Source: CALVUJ01 sp045128835
GTDB taxonomy: Bacteria > Bacillota_I > Bacilli_A > RFN20 > DUOF01
Assembly (NCBI GenBank): GCA_045128835.1
Contig: JBGVRX010000006.1
Location: forward strand, 1-63,536
Length of the DNA: 63,536 nt
Direction: 5' to 3'
Shown one piece after another: positions 51,595-60,308 of this stretch (its first letter is position 1; each line of letters opens with the position of its first letter). The position numbers were made by a program, and so were the translations under genes. Below the pieces are notes generated by a model. The model saw only the letters and a program-made list of their open reading frames with translations. It was not told the DNA's origin and did not search any database.

Positions 51595-52551
51595 GTGAAA
51601 AAAATTGGTATTTTAACATCTGGTGGAGATGCGCCTGGTATGAACGCTGCGATAAGGGCTGCAGTTAGAACATGTTTAAACAATAATGTGGAGCCTTATG
51701 TTATTTATGATGGATATAAAGGTCTTGTTGAAGGTAAGATAAAAAAAGTTGATAGAAGATTTGTTTCTGAGGTTTTAAATCGTGGTGGAACAATTATTGG
51801 TACTGCTAGACTTCCTGAGTTTAAGGATGTAGAAATCCAAAAGGAAGGATTAAAAAAACTAGAAGAAATTGGTATAGAAGGCCTTGTTGTTATTGGTGGA
51901 GATGGAAGTTTTAGAGGCGCTAATGAACTAGGAGAACTAGGTATTAAATGTATTGGTGTAGCAGGAACTATCGATAACGATATTAACTCACCTGGATATA
52001 CAATTGGATTTGATACAGCATTAAATACTATTATTGATGCAGTGGATAAGTTGAGAGATACATCATCATCTCATAATAGATGCACGATTGTTGAAGTTAT
52101 GGGAAGGCATTGTGGAGATTTAGCTTTATATAGTTCGATTGCTTGTGGAGCGGATATTTTAATAGATCCTAACACTGAATTTGATGAAGAAGAAATGTAT
52201 AAGGAAATTATTGCAATGAAAGAAGAAGGAAGAAGACATGTTTTAATTATTGTTAGTGAAAACATTCTTGATTCTAATGAACTTGCAAAAAGAATAGAAG
52301 AAAATACAGGTTTTGAAACTAGAGCAAATGTTCTAGGCCATTTCCAAAGAGGAGGACATCCTACAGCAATGGATAGATTTAGAGCAAGTGTTTTAGGTAG
52401 TGAAGCTGTTAAGTTTTTATTAGAAGGTGAAAGCGATAAAATGCTTTATTTGTCTAATAAGGAAGTTAAGAGTTTATCTTTTGATGAAGCTGTAAAGAAA
52501 AAAGTTGTTGATTATATGTACTTATATGAAGTTAATAAAGTTATTGGATAA
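51595..52551 (+). CDS. pfkA: 6-phosphofructokinase, ATP-dependent
   Basis: 318 aa; phosphorylates fructose 6-phosphate. ATP-binding GGDAPGMNAAIRA (about 10-22), GGDGSFRGANEL near 101, the catalytic GTIDNDI near 123-129, and the substrate-binding EVMGRHCGDLAL near 162. Gly at the GGDGS position suits ATP rather than pyrophosphate. It starts with GTG after AAGGAG. The gene is first of three glycolytic genes. Confidence 0.97.
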   Translation: MKKIGILTSGGDAPGMNAAIRAAVRTCLNNNVEPYVIYDGYKGLVEGKIKKVDRRFVSEVLNRGGTIIGTARLPEFKDVEIQKEGLKKLEEIGIEGLVVIGGDGSFRGANELGELGIKCIGVAGTIDNDINSPGYTIGFDTALNTIIDAVDKLRDTSSSHNRCTIVEVMGRHCGDLALYSSIACGADILIDPNTEFDEEEMYKEIIAMKEEGRRHVLIIVSENILDSNELAKRIEENTGFETRANVLGHFQRGGHPTAMDRFRASVLGSEAVKFLLEGESDKMLYLSNKEVKSLSFDEAVKKKVVDYMYLYEVNKVIG

Positions 52552-52562
52552 GGAGTGAGGTT

Positions 52563-53990
52563 ATGCACAAATGTAAAACTAAAATAGTTGCAACACTAGG
52601 TCCTGCGAGTAGCGATTACAAGACAGTTAAAGCGTTTGCTGAGGCTGGATTAGATTTAGCTAGAATAAATATGTCTCATGGCACTTATGAAGAACATTCA
52701 AAGAAAATAGAAATCATTGAGCGTCTTCAAAATGAAGGATATTTGATTGCTATTATGACAGATTTGAAGGGCCCTAAAATTAGATGTGGAATGTTTGAAA
52801 ATGATGGTGTTGAATTTAATGCTGGGGATATTACTAGAATTGTAAAAGAGGATGTTCTAGGTACTAAAGATATGTTTACTACAACATATAAAGGCTTGTA
52901 TGAAGATTTAAGTGTTGGGGATAAGTTTACATTTGATGATGGATTACTTCTTTTTGAGGTTGTTGATAAAGAAGAAGATAATAAAGCAATAGTTTGTAGG
53001 GCGTTGAATAATCACTATTTAAAAAACAAGAAAGGGTTAAATGCTCCAAATATTAAATTGTTAAATGAATATATAAGTGAAGTTGATAAGAGAGATATCG
53101 ATTATATTTGTACTCAAAGTGTAGATTATGTAGCGGCTTCTTTTGTTAGAAGAAAAGAAGATTTGATTGAACTTAAAAATATGCTTGTTGAAAGAGGCAG
53201 AGAAGATATTAAAATTGTTGCTAAAATAGAAAGCCCAGAGGGCGTTAGTAATATGGATGAAATTCTAGAGATTAGTAATGCTGTAATGGTTGCTAGAGGT
53301 GACTTAGGGGTAGAAGTTGATTTAGAAGAAGTTCCTTTTATTCAAAAACAAATTATAAAGAAATGCAATATTGCTGGTAAACCGGTTATTGTAGCAACTC
53401 ACATGCTTGAATCTATGCAAACATCTTTAAGACCAACAAGAGCAGAAGTTAGCGATGTGTTCAATGCAGTTTTAGATGGTGCTGATGCTGTTATGTTGTC
53501 TGGAGAAAGTGCTAGTGGTAAGTATCCTGTTGAATCTATAAATGTTCAAGTTAGAATTGCTAAAAAAGCAGAGGAAATATTAGACTACGAAAGATTCGCT
53601 AGTGATTTCTATGAATCATCAAATAAATCTCAAGGTGACGCAATTGGTATATCTGTTTCTAAATCTAGTTTAATGCTAGATGCTAAATTAGTTGTAATTG
53701 TTTCTAACTCATTTACTGCAGCTAGAAAGTTGGCTAAATTTAAAATTAAATGCCCAATATTGGCGGTTGTAAAAGACAGAGATTTAGCTATAACGTTAAA
53801 TGGTTTATATTATGGAATTACCGCTATTTGTGATGAAAAAGAACAAGAATACAATTATGAAGAAAAGGAAAAATTGGCATTAGAGTTGGCTAAAAAGTAT
53901 GGTGTTAAAGAAGGCGAAACAATTATCTTTGTTAGTTCTAATTCTAAGATTAATAAATCAAATGCTATGAAAATTTTACAGGTGGAATAA
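52563..53990 (+). CDS. pyk: Pyruvate kinase
   Basis: 475 aa; makes ATP and pyruvate from phosphoenolpyruvate. Visible: TLGPASSDYKT near 10, RINMSHGTYEEH near 33, the catalytic Lys in VAKIESPEGV near 219, ARGDLGVEV near 244, and ATHMLESM near 278. It is the short form without the C-terminal PEP-utiliser domain found in Bacillus (about 585 aa). AAGGAGTGAGG precedes ATG. It follows pfkA by 11 nt. Confidence 0.97.
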   Translation: MHKCKTKIVATLGPASSDYKTVKAFAEAGLDLARINMSHGTYEEHSKKIEIIERLQNEGYLIAIMTDLKGPKIRCGMFENDGVEFNAGDITRIVKEDVLGTKDMFTTTYKGLYEDLSVGDKFTFDDGLLLFEVVDKEEDNKAIVCRALNNHYLKNKKGLNAPNIKLLNEYISEVDKRDIDYICTQSVDYVAASFVRRKEDLIELKNMLVERGREDIKIVAKIESPEGVSNMDEILEISNAVMVARGDLGVEVDLEEVPFIQKQIIKKCNIAGKPVIVATHMLESMQTSLRPTRAEVSDVFNAVLDGADAVMLSGESASGKYPVESINVQVRIAKKAEEILDYERFASDFYESSNKSQGDAIGISVSKSSLMLDAKLVVIVSNSFTAARKLAKFKIKCPILAVVKDRDLAITLNGLYYGITAICDEKEQEYNYEEKEKLALELAKKYGVKEGETIIFVSSNSKINKSNAMKILQVE

Positions 53991-53991
53991 T

Positions 53992-54834
53992 ATGAAGTAT
54001 GCATTAGTTGTAGATTTAGGGGCTACTAATTTAAGAGTAGCGTTAGTTAATGATAACTATAAAATAATAAAGAAGGTAAAGTGTAATACGAGTAAAAGTA
54101 AGGATATAGCGTTTACTATTTTTACTGAATTTAAAAATATGGGTGTTGATTGTGAACTTGCTGGAATATCTGTCGGCGTTCCTGGATCAATAGATTTTAA
54201 AAATAATATTATTAGGGACTTGCCTAATTTAAATATCAAGGAATACGACTTATATAGTGCATTACATAAATTGTTTAATGTTCCAATTAAAATAGTTAAT
54301 GATGCATCCCTTGCAGCGCTTGGTGAATATTTGAATCATAAAGATGAAAAAGTATTTCAATACATTACTATTTCTAGTGGAATAGGTGGAGGTCTTATTT
54401 ATCAAGGAAAACTTTTTGAGGGTAATAACGGCTTTGAACAAGAGATTGGTAGAATTAGTGTTAAAGATAATATTTTTGAAGGATTATGTAGTGGTAATGC
54501 TTTAAAAAATAGATTATTAAAAGAAAACATTGATGAAGAGTATCCTAGTGCTGCACTAGTTTCACAAAAGGATAATTATAAAAAAGTTGTTGGGGAATGG
54601 TTAGATGATTTAAGTATCGGCATTGCATCAATAATAAAAATTATAAATCCAAGTATGATTGTCTTTGGTGGCGGCCTTGGAATGAGCGTGGATTATTTTA
54701 AAGAAGGGCTTATTGCTCGTCTTAGAGATAAACTTCCAGAAGATGTTGTTAATGATCTTAGAATTGATAAAGCAATTTATGGTGATGATAGTGGAATAAT
54801 AGGAGGAAGTCATTTAATCTTTCAAGATAATTAA
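53992..54834 (+). CDS. ROK-family sugar kinase, probable glucokinase
   Basis: 280 aa. The ATP-binding DLGATNLRVALV is at 6-17, with SVGVPGSIDF near 60 and the catalytic Asp in IVNDASLAALGEY near 101-113. SSGIGGGLIY near 126 and the late GGGLG near 224 match ROK proteins. The usual ROK zinc motif (EIGH...CxCGxxGCxE) is degenerate: EIGRISVKDNIFEGLCSG, without His and with one Cys. Position behind pfkA and pyk argues for glucokinase; another hexose kinase or a regulator is possible. Starts 1 nt after pyk. Confidence 0.85.
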   Translation: MKYALVVDLGATNLRVALVNDNYKIIKKVKCNTSKSKDIAFTIFTEFKNMGVDCELAGISVGVPGSIDFKNNIIRDLPNLNIKEYDLYSALHKLFNVPIKIVNDASLAALGEYLNHKDEKVFQYITISSGIGGGLIYQGKLFEGNNGFEQEIGRISVKDNIFEGLCSGNALKNRLLKENIDEEYPSAALVSQKDNYKKVVGEWLDDLSIGIASIIKIINPSMIVFGGGLGMSVDYFKEGLIARLRDKLPEDVVNDLRIDKAIYGDDSGIIGGSHLIFQDN

Positions 54835-54843
54835 GTGATAAAC

Positions 54844-54872
54844 TTGAATTATTTACTATTAATTATTAATAT
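54844..54872 (+). promoter_or_regulatory. Promoter of the surface protein gene
   Basis: -35 TTGAAT (54844-54849), 17-nt spacer, -10 TAATAT (54867-54872), then GAGGTTGAGAG before ATG 54893. Confidence 0.65.
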
Positions 54873-54892
54873 AAGAATGTGAGGTTGAGAGC

Positions 54893-55777
54893 ATGAAAAA
54901 TTTAAAGAAATACATTTTTATGATGGCTGCTATGTTTTTGATGTTTTTCGCTGCGAATGATTCGGTAGTTAAAGCAGATGAAGAACCATCAGTAACTTTA
55001 GAAGATGTTGTTATTAATGCAAATTCTTCTGGAGAAGCAAGCAATGTTTATGAGGTACAAGTAGAAATAGAAGATGATAATGACGAAGAATTTGAAACAT
55101 ATATTAAGGTTAAAAAACAATATACTAGAACAAGAGATATTACTATTACCATCAATATAGATGAAGAAACTTTGTTAACTTATGATACTAAGTTTGATGT
55201 TTGTGAAATCATTCCAGAAGGAACAGCTGGTAATGTTAGAGAAGAACAAGAATGTTCTTATTATTCTACAAGCCATAAAGTTCATAATTTCCAAATTTCT
55301 GGAAGAAATGATGGAGAAAAACATCTTAAAATAATTTTCTATAGTAACTATGCAACTAAAGCTGTATCTAAGAGTTATGAAAAAGCAATAAACTTAGATA
55401 CTACAGGACCAGTTATAACTTTAGAAAAAGGTGAATATATCTTTTTACCTGCAGGACAAACATATACTGAACCTGGAGCTACATGTATAGATGATAGTGG
55501 TATTGTTAATGAGGGTGGTTGCGTTGTAGAATTTGATAAGAATCCACAAATAGATATGCAAAAATCCGGGTATCAATATTTAAGATATACAGCAACAGAT
55601 TTTTTGGGAAATGAAGTTAATGTATTAAGAAAAGTAATGGTTGAAGTAGCTCCTCCAAAAGAAGGAATTGACTATTATTGGTTCTTCGCAATTGGTTTTG
55701 TTGTTATCGTTGCAGGATTCCTAGGATATACAGTTATAAAAAATAAAGATAAACAAAAAAATCAAAGCGTTTTATAG
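54893..55777 (+). CDS. Secreted, membrane-anchored surface protein with Ig-like (DUF5011) domain
   Basis: 294 aa. A signal peptide (about 1-27, cleavage near VVKADEE) leads to an outer region of beta-rich repeats. Residues about 178-252 match the DUF5011 bacterial Ig-like domain (GPVITLEKGEYIFLPAGQTY, EPGATCIDD, YLRYTATDFLGN), with two cysteines that may form a disulfide. A C-terminal membrane segment (about 259-282) and a basic tail anchor it without an LPxTG motif. Function unknown; probably adhesion or wall contact. Confidence 0.82.
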   Translation: MKNLKKYIFMMAAMFLMFFAANDSVVKADEEPSVTLEDVVINANSSGEASNVYEVQVEIEDDNDEEFETYIKVKKQYTRTRDITITINIDEETLLTYDTKFDVCEIIPEGTAGNVREEQECSYYSTSHKVHNFQISGRNDGEKHLKIIFYSNYATKAVSKSYEKAINLDTTGPVITLEKGEYIFLPAGQTYTEPGATCIDDSGIVNEGGCVVEFDKNPQIDMQKSGYQYLRYTATDFLGNEVNVLRKVMVEVAPPKEGIDYYWFFAIGFVVIVAGFLGYTVIKNKDKQKNQSVL

Positions 55778-55806
55778 TTGACAAGAACCTTATTTAATGG
55801 TATTAT
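55778..55806 (+). promoter_or_regulatory. Strong promoter of infC-rpmI-rplT
   Basis: Consensus -35 TTGACA (55778-55783), 17-nt spacer, extended -10 TGG-TATTAT (hexamer 55801-55806). Confidence 0.85.
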
Positions 55807-55811
55807 ACTTG

Positions 55812-55950
55812 AGCAACAATGAGTTGTGGAAAGAAGAGGCACCCGCTTCTCACCTGATTCCTGTTAGTAGGGATAGGTAAAATGTCACAAACCAAAACGT
55901 AATATTTGGAGAGTACAAACGGGTGCAAAAAGCCCGTTTTTATTTTATAC
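55812..55950 (+). ncRNA. L20-type ribosomal-protein leader with attenuator
   Basis: A structured leader of about 150 nt precedes infC. GCACCCG (55839-55845) can pair with CGGGTGC (55920-55926). The second segment is also in the 5' arm of an intrinsic terminator (AACGGG 55918-55923 with CCCGTT 55933-55938, then a T run). The two folds exclude each other, as in known L20 leaders of Firmicutes, where ribosomal protein L20 binding favours termination. Identity as L20 leader is by position and fold, not by alignment. Confidence 0.7.
55918..55947 (+). terminator. Attenuator terminator of the infC leader
   Basis: AACGGG/CCCGTT stem with nine-base loop and a long T run; it competes with the long-range pairing described for the leader. 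Confidence 0.75.
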
Positions 55951-55967
55951 TTTAAGGAGGTTATATC

Positions 55968-56528
55968 TTGATAGAACAACAACGTATGAATGAAAAAATG
56001 CCAACAAAGCCAAATTCAGATGATTTGGTAAATGAGAAGATCAGATTCAATGAAGTGTTACTAATTGATGAAAATGGTGAACAATTAGGAATCAAATCTA
56101 GAGTAGAAGCAATGGGTATTGCTCAATCTAGAGACTTAGATTTATTCTGTGTTGCTCCAATGGCAAAACCACCAGTTTGTAAAATTATAAACTATGGTAA
56201 ATACCGTTTTGAACAACAAAAGAAAGCTAAGGAAATGAGAAAAAACAAAAAGACAATTGATGTTAAAGAAATTCAATTATCATGCAACATCGGAGAACAC
56301 GACTTTAACACTAAACTTAAAGCTGCAAGAAAATTCTTAACAGCTGGAGATAAAGTTAAAATCTCAATTAGATTTAAAGGTCGTCAATTAGCATTTGCTG
56401 ATCAAGGTGTTGAAATGGTTAATAAATTTGTTGGAATGTGTTCTGACATCGCAACTGTTGAAAAAGAACCTTTATTAGAAGGAAAATTATTAATGGGTGT
56501 AATAGCGCCAAAAACACAAAAAAATTAG
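55968..56528 (+). CDS. infC: Translation initiation factor IF-3
   Basis: 186 aa; binds the 30S subunit and checks the start codon. N-domain VNEKIRFNEVLLIDENGEQLG near 22, linker YGKYRFEQQKKAKEMRKNKK near 81, C-domain VKEIQLSCNIGEHDFNTKL near 104. It starts with TTG (55968), 7 nt after AAGGAGG. Rare starts are usual for infC, since IF-3 rejects them and so limits its own synthesis. Confidence 0.97.
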   Translation: MIEQQRMNEKMPTKPNSDDLVNEKIRFNEVLLIDENGEQLGIKSRVEAMGIAQSRDLDLFCVAPMAKPPVCKIINYGKYRFEQQKKAKEMRKNKKTIDVKEIQLSCNIGEHDFNTKLKAARKFLTAGDKVKISIRFKGRQLAFADQGVEMVNKFVGMCSDIATVEKEPLLEGKLLMGVIAPKTQKN

Positions 56529-56540
56529 GGAGGAAAAAAC

Positions 56541-56738
56541 ATGAAAAACAAGATGAAATCAAAAAAGGCAGCAACAAAAAGATTTAAAATGACTGCTAGT
56601 GGTGAATTAAAAAGAAAACAATGTGGTAGAAACCACCAAGCTTGGGCTAGAAGCAAAAAACAAAGAAGACATTTGAGCAAACCTGCTTATGTTAGTAAGC
56701 AAGATCAAGGAAGAATTGCTCAATTATTCCAAGGGTAA
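56541..56738 (+). CDS. rpmI: 50S ribosomal protein L35
   Basis: 65 aa, basic. The MKSKKAATKRFKMTASGELKR opening region and the Lys/Arg-rich NHQAWARSKKQRRHL match L35. GGGAGG precedes ATG. It lies 12 nt after infC and 18 nt before rplT. Confidence 0.96.
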   Translation: MKNKMKSKKAATKRFKMTASGELKRKQCGRNHQAWARSKKQRRHLSKPAYVSKQDQGRIAQLFQG

Positions 56739-56756
56739 TATAGGAGGTAACGTAAG

Positions 56757-57113
56757 ATGAGAGTAAAAGGCGGAAATATAGCAAAAAATAGACGTAAGAA
56801 AATTTTAAAATTAGCTAAAGGTTATTATGGTTCTAAACATTTACTTTATAAGACAGCTCACGAACAAGTTATGCGTTCTTTGAACTATGCTTATAGAGAT
56901 AGAAGAGCAACTAAGAGAAACTTCAGAAAATTATGGATAACAAGAATTAATGCTGCTGCTAACCAAAACAATATTTCTTACAGCAAATTAATGCACGGCT
57001 TAAAATTAGCTAATATCGATATCAACAGAAAAATGTTATCAGAAATCGCTATTAACGATGAAGCTGGTTTCAAAAAATTAGTTGAAACAGCTAAAAAAAG
57101 TTTAGCAAAATAA
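56757..57113 (+). CDS. rplT: 50S ribosomal protein L20
   Basis: 118 aa. KLAKGYYGSKHLLYKTAHEQ near 23, YAYRDRRATKRNFRKLWITR near 45 and LKLANIDINRKMLSEIA near 81 are standard L20. L20 binds 23S rRNA during early assembly and is the likely regulator of the upstream leader. GGAGG precedes ATG. A terminator follows directly. Confidence 0.97.
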   Translation: MRVKGGNIAKNRRKKILKLAKGYYGSKHLLYKTAHEQVMRSLNYAYRDRRATKRNFRKLWITRINAAANQNNISYSKLMHGLKLANIDINRKMLSEIAINDEAGFKKLVETAKKSLAK

Positions 57114-57115
57114 TT

Positions 57116-57141
57116 GAGTGTTTATAGAACACTCTTTTTTT
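57116..57141 (+). terminator. Terminator of infC-rpmI-rplT
   Basis: GAGTGTT-TATAG-AACACTC followed by a T run. Confidence 0.92.
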
Positions 57142-57173
57142 ATTTTATAGTAGAATTTCTTAATTATATATTG

Positions 57174-57196
57174 TATAATCTAACTTAGGAGATGAT
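57174..57196 (+). promoter_or_regulatory. Compact promoter-SD module of the gene at 57201
   Basis: TATAAT (57174-57179), 7 nt, AGGAGATGAT (57187-57196), 4 nt, ATG 57201. An earlier in-frame ATG at 57192 lies within the SD and is rejected. Confidence 0.6.
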
Positions 57197-57200
57197 ATTT

Positions 57201-57989
57201 ATGAAAAAGCCTGTTAAAATAATTTTAATACTTTTATTAATTGTTGGTCTTGCTGTTGGTGGTTACTTTATTTACAAGACATTCTTTGGAGAAAAATTTG
57301 AAGAAATTAATGCTGATGATGGCTGGAGAATTTATTTAGCTGCAACTGAGAAGTCTGGTGCTAAAGAAGAATACTATGTTTCTTATACTAGAAAAGATAG
57401 TAATGGAAAAGTAACTGGTAGTGCAACTGTTGATAATTTCGGTTTCTATCACAAATGGGATGGAGATTATAGTGGTAATGAGTATGTTGTAAAGATTGGC
57501 GAGGGAAGATATGGTTACTTTGTTGAAGAAAATGGAACAAAGAGTTCTGCAGCTATGACAGCATCTCAATATAATTCATCATATGGTGAAGTTGAAGAAT
57601 TTAGTGGTTTAGAATTCATTGGTTCAAATGTTATGGTAGATAGCGAAACAGCAATTCTTGCATCATATGCTCAATTTAATGTTGTTAAAGATATTGGATT
57701 TACTCATGTTTTCGGTAAACTTGATGGCAAAACAGTATGGAGAACAACTTACACTTGTATATATGAATATAACGGTGTTAGATATGCTGGTGAATATGTA
57801 AGAGATGTTTATTTCGATGCTACAGTTGAAAAAGTAACTGTTGAAATTAATGATAAAGAAGTTGATGCTTCTAATAAAGTAATTAGAAAAGGTAAGAGTA
57901 GAAAAGTTGATATTGAATACAATGTTGAATACAAAACAAATCAATCATTAGTAAAAACAGACTTTAGTGAATATCCAGCAATAGCTTAA
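57201..57989 (+). CDS. Membrane-anchored extracytoplasmic protein, unknown function
   Basis: 262 aa. One N-terminal membrane segment (about 6-28, IILILLLIVGLAVGGYFIY), then a beta-rich domain with many Gly/Tyr/Asn (YYVSYTRKDSNGKVTG, GNEYVVKIGEGRYGYFVEENG). It has no lipobox. The pattern suggests a lipocalin-like or similar beta-barrel outer domain, but I recognise no family. It forms a single-gene unit with its own promoter and terminator. Confidence 0.72.
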   Translation: MKKPVKIILILLLIVGLAVGGYFIYKTFFGEKFEEINADDGWRIYLAATEKSGAKEEYYVSYTRKDSNGKVTGSATVDNFGFYHKWDGDYSGNEYVVKIGEGRYGYFVEENGTKSSAAMTASQYNSSYGEVEEFSGLEFIGSNVMVDSETAILASYAQFNVVKDIGFTHVFGKLDGKTVWRTTYTCIYEYNGVRYAGEYVRDVYFDATVEKVTVEINDKEVDASNKVIRKGKSRKVDIEYNVEYKTNQSLVKTDFSEYPAIA

Positions 57990-57994
57990 AAAAT

Positions 57995-58019
57995 AAAAGC
58001 CTCAATCGAGGCTTTTTTT
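57995..58019. terminator. Bidirectional terminator
   Basis: AAAAGCCTC-AATC-GAGGCTTTT with T run after and A run before; it serves the gene at 57201 and the convergent U32 gene. Confidence 0.92.
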
Positions 58020-58023
58020 ATTT

Positions 58024-59223
58024 CTAATTTTTAGATTGTCTAAACATATCAAATTCGCTGAATTCGATATCACTTTTGAAGTAAAGAACTTGTTTAGCGT
58101 GTTTTGCTACTTCTACTTTTTCTTCTTTTTCATCCCACATTTCTGATATAGAAAGGGTAAATGTACCTTTAGGAGATAAAACTTCAAAAGGTTTGTTTAT
58201 TGTGAAATTATTTCTTTGTTCTATTTTTACTATTTTAGTTTCAGGATTATATTCTAAAACTCTAGCTACGAAGTCTTGAAGAGGTATTTCGGCAGTTCTA
58301 TCAAAGATTTGTTCTTCCGGAGTTATTTTTCCTTTAAAAAATCCGTGTGATGTTGGTCTAGATTCTGCTTTTAAAGTTTCGTTTATATAACTTTGGTAAT
58401 TTGTTTTCTTTTTATTATATATATCATCAATTACTCTTCTATATTGAGAAATTATTGTCGCAAGATAATATTCACTCTTCATTCTTCCTTCTATTTTTAA
58501 AGAAGAAACATTGTGCTTTATTAATTGTTTTACATGTTTAATGGTTTGTAAATCTTTTGAAGAAAAAGTGAATAAGTGATCGCTTACCTTATTCATGTTC
58601 TCATCATATAAATTATAGAACCATCTGCATGATTGAGCACATCCGCCTCTATTTGCGTCTCTTCCTGTCATATAGTTGGATAGGACACATTTACCACTTA
58701 TAGACATGCACATTCCTCCGTGTATAAATACTTCTAATTCTACGGGAGATTTTTTTGATATTTTTTTGATGTCATTCATGCTGCATTCTCTAGCTAATAC
58801 AACTCTAGTTACACCTTTTTCTTTTAATAGTTTTATGGCTTCACTGTTCATTGTTGAAATTTGCGTAGATACATGTATTTCTATGTTCTTTTTTACTTCG
58901 TTAGCCAAGTCGATTAATCCAACATCACTAACAATAATGGCACTTACGCCTGCTTTATCTAATTCTTTAACGTAATTTTGGAAATCTTTTGTATCTAACA
59001 AGTCGCTGTTATGTGCGACAATATTGCAAGTTACATAAATTTTACCATTATATGATTTTGATATTTTAACTGCTTCTTTTATGTTATCAAGTGTAAAGTT
59101 TGAAGCGCGAGCTCGTAAAGAATATTTTTGCCCACCTAAGTATACAGCATCAGCTCCATAGGCGAAAGCAACTTTTAAACGTTCTAAATTGCCAGCTGGT
59201 GCTAATAATTCAATCTTTTTCAT
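58024..59223 (-). CDS. U32-family protein (YrrO/TrhP2-like)
   Basis: 399 aa. The U32 opening ELLAPAGNLERLKVAFAYGADAVYLGG (first 31 residues, given in parts elsewhere), a TIM-barrel-like core, and the cluster of four cysteines in about 170-200 (GGMCM, GKCVLSNYM, RGGCAQSCRW) that binds iron-sulfur in this family. A U32 C-terminal domain follows. In Bacillus the YrrN/YrrO pair acts in 5-hydroxyuridine formation at tRNA position 34; that role is inferred from the same gene pairing. Its ATG overlaps the stop of the upstream gene (TAATG), with AAAGGAGG upstream. Confidence 0.87.
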   Translation of the reverse strand: MKKIELLAPAGNLERLKVAFAYGADAVYLGGQKYSLRARASNFTLDNIKEAVKISKSYNGKIYVTCNIVAHNSDLLDTKDFQNYVKELDKAGVSAIIVSDVGLIDLANEVKKNIEIHVSTQISTMNSEAIKLLKEKGVTRVVLARECSMNDIKKISKKSPVELEVFIHGGMCMSISGKCVLSNYMTGRDANRGGCAQSCRWFYNLYDENMNKVSDHLFTFSSKDLQTIKHVKQLIKHNVSSLKIEGRMKSEYYLATIISQYRRVIDDIYNKKKTNYQSYINETLKAESRPTSHGFFKGKITPEEQIFDRTAEIPLQDFVARVLEYNPETKIVKIEQRNNFTINKPFEVLSPKGTFTLSISEMWDEKEEKVEVAKHAKQVLYFKSDIEFSEFDMFRQSKN

Positions 59224-60119
59224 TATTTGCTTTCCTCCTTTAGTAAGAAACTACCGTTATGCAAGAATGGTGTGCTATAAGTGAATTTTTTATTGAATTC
59301 TTCTTTTAATGCACTGTAAAGATTAGTGTCATCATTTTCTATAGCATTTATTGCTTTTGAGTAATATTCAATATATTCCTTTATTTCATTTTCTTTTAAG
59401 AATAATGTATCGATTCTAAAATGATTTATTTTGTTTTTCTTTAGTTCATCTAAATAGCAAAATAAACTGTATTGTTTATTGTTGAATACGGTTAAGCCAC
59501 TTTTATTTTCTAAAAGGTAATAGTAGTCTTCTCTTGTCTCTTCTTTGATGTAATAAAGGGAACTGTTTTTCTTTAATTTGAAATTGTTTAGATAACAGCT
59601 AAGTATAGGTCTTTTTGAATATGTTATTGGATAATATCCTTGCACTAGAAGTTCGACGTTTCCTTTTGTTGAAATGGATATGTTTTTTATATCATCTAAA
59701 GTTATTTCTTTTGAAAGGCAAACTCTGTTTGCCCCAAGGTTTAGTAATGAGTTAGCACTGTAGTTGTTAGTTACGTAAGTTTGAAAATCTAATGTAACTT
59801 TGTTTTCTAGTTTTAAATCTTTTAACACATTAAAAATTCCTAAATCACTAACAATAAATCCATCAACATTTAAATCAACTAATTTCAATGCTTGTTTTTT
59901 GAATTTGATGACATCTTTTTCTAAAGCAAAAATATTAATGCTTAAATAAACTTTTTTGTTGTGACTTTTTATTATATCAATATTCTTTTTTAAGTCTTTT
60001 ATTGATAATGAATAAGGTTGATTCAAGCAAAAGTTCTTAAGTCCTATAATTATAGAATTTATAGGAGTGTCTAAAAAAGGTAAAAATCCTAATTCATTAG
60101 TATTTAAAATTAATTCCAT
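59223..60119 (-). CDS. U32-family protein (YrrN/TrhP1-like), lacking the cysteine cluster
   Basis: 298 aa. A U32-type barrel: VDGFIVSDLGIFNVLKDL near 81, LDFQTYVTNNYSANSLLNLG near 108 and ANRVCLSKEITLDDI. At the place where U32 proteins carry four cysteines it has QGYYPITYSKRPILSC, with only one. This is typical of the shorter YrrN-like partner, which works with the full U32 protein encoded next. GGTGAT lies 3 nt before ATG. Confidence 0.82.
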   Translation of the reverse strand: MELILNTNELGFLPFLDTPINSIIIGLKNFCLNQPYSLSIKDLKKNIDIIKSHNKKVYLSINIFALEKDVIKFKKQALKLVDLNVDGFIVSDLGIFNVLKDLKLENKVTLDFQTYVTNNYSANSLLNLGANRVCLSKEITLDDIKNISISTKGNVELLVQGYYPITYSKRPILSCYLNNFKLKKNSSLYYIKEETREDYYYLLENKSGLTVFNNKQYSLFCYLDELKKNKINHFRIDTLFLKENEIKEYIEYYSKAINAIENDDTNLYSALKEEFNKKFTYSTPFLHNGSFLLKEESK

Positions 60120-60122
60120 AAA

Positions 60123-60140
60123 ATCACCACTAATATATTA
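60123..60140 (-). promoter_or_regulatory. Compact promoter-SD module of the YrrN-like gene
   Basis: On the minus strand: TAATAT (60140-60135), exactly 6 nt, GGTGAT (60128-60123), 3 nt, ATG 60119. The 60141-60308 stretch to the divergent promoter is AT-rich; I see no RNA or repeat in it. Confidence 0.65.
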
Positions 60141-60308
60141 ATGCAAAAAGAGATAATTTTCTAGTGTATGATTATTGTAATGGAAAAACTATTGATTTTT
60201 AGCAAAAAAAGTGCGAATTATGCTTAATTTTAGCGTATTGATTTTCATTTAAAAATTATAGTTTTCACCAAATTCAGTAAATTTATGTTAAATCTTGTCT
60301 AAAAATGT

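Noticed and set aside
58676..58975. Plus-strand 99-codon open frame
   Set aside because: It lies wholly inside the U32 gene on the other strand, with no SD and no domain; like several similar antisense frames it is a by-product of codon composition.
60141..60308. Possible small RNA in the longest gap near the divergent promoters
   Set aside because: No stem with T run and no convincing promoter pair was found.
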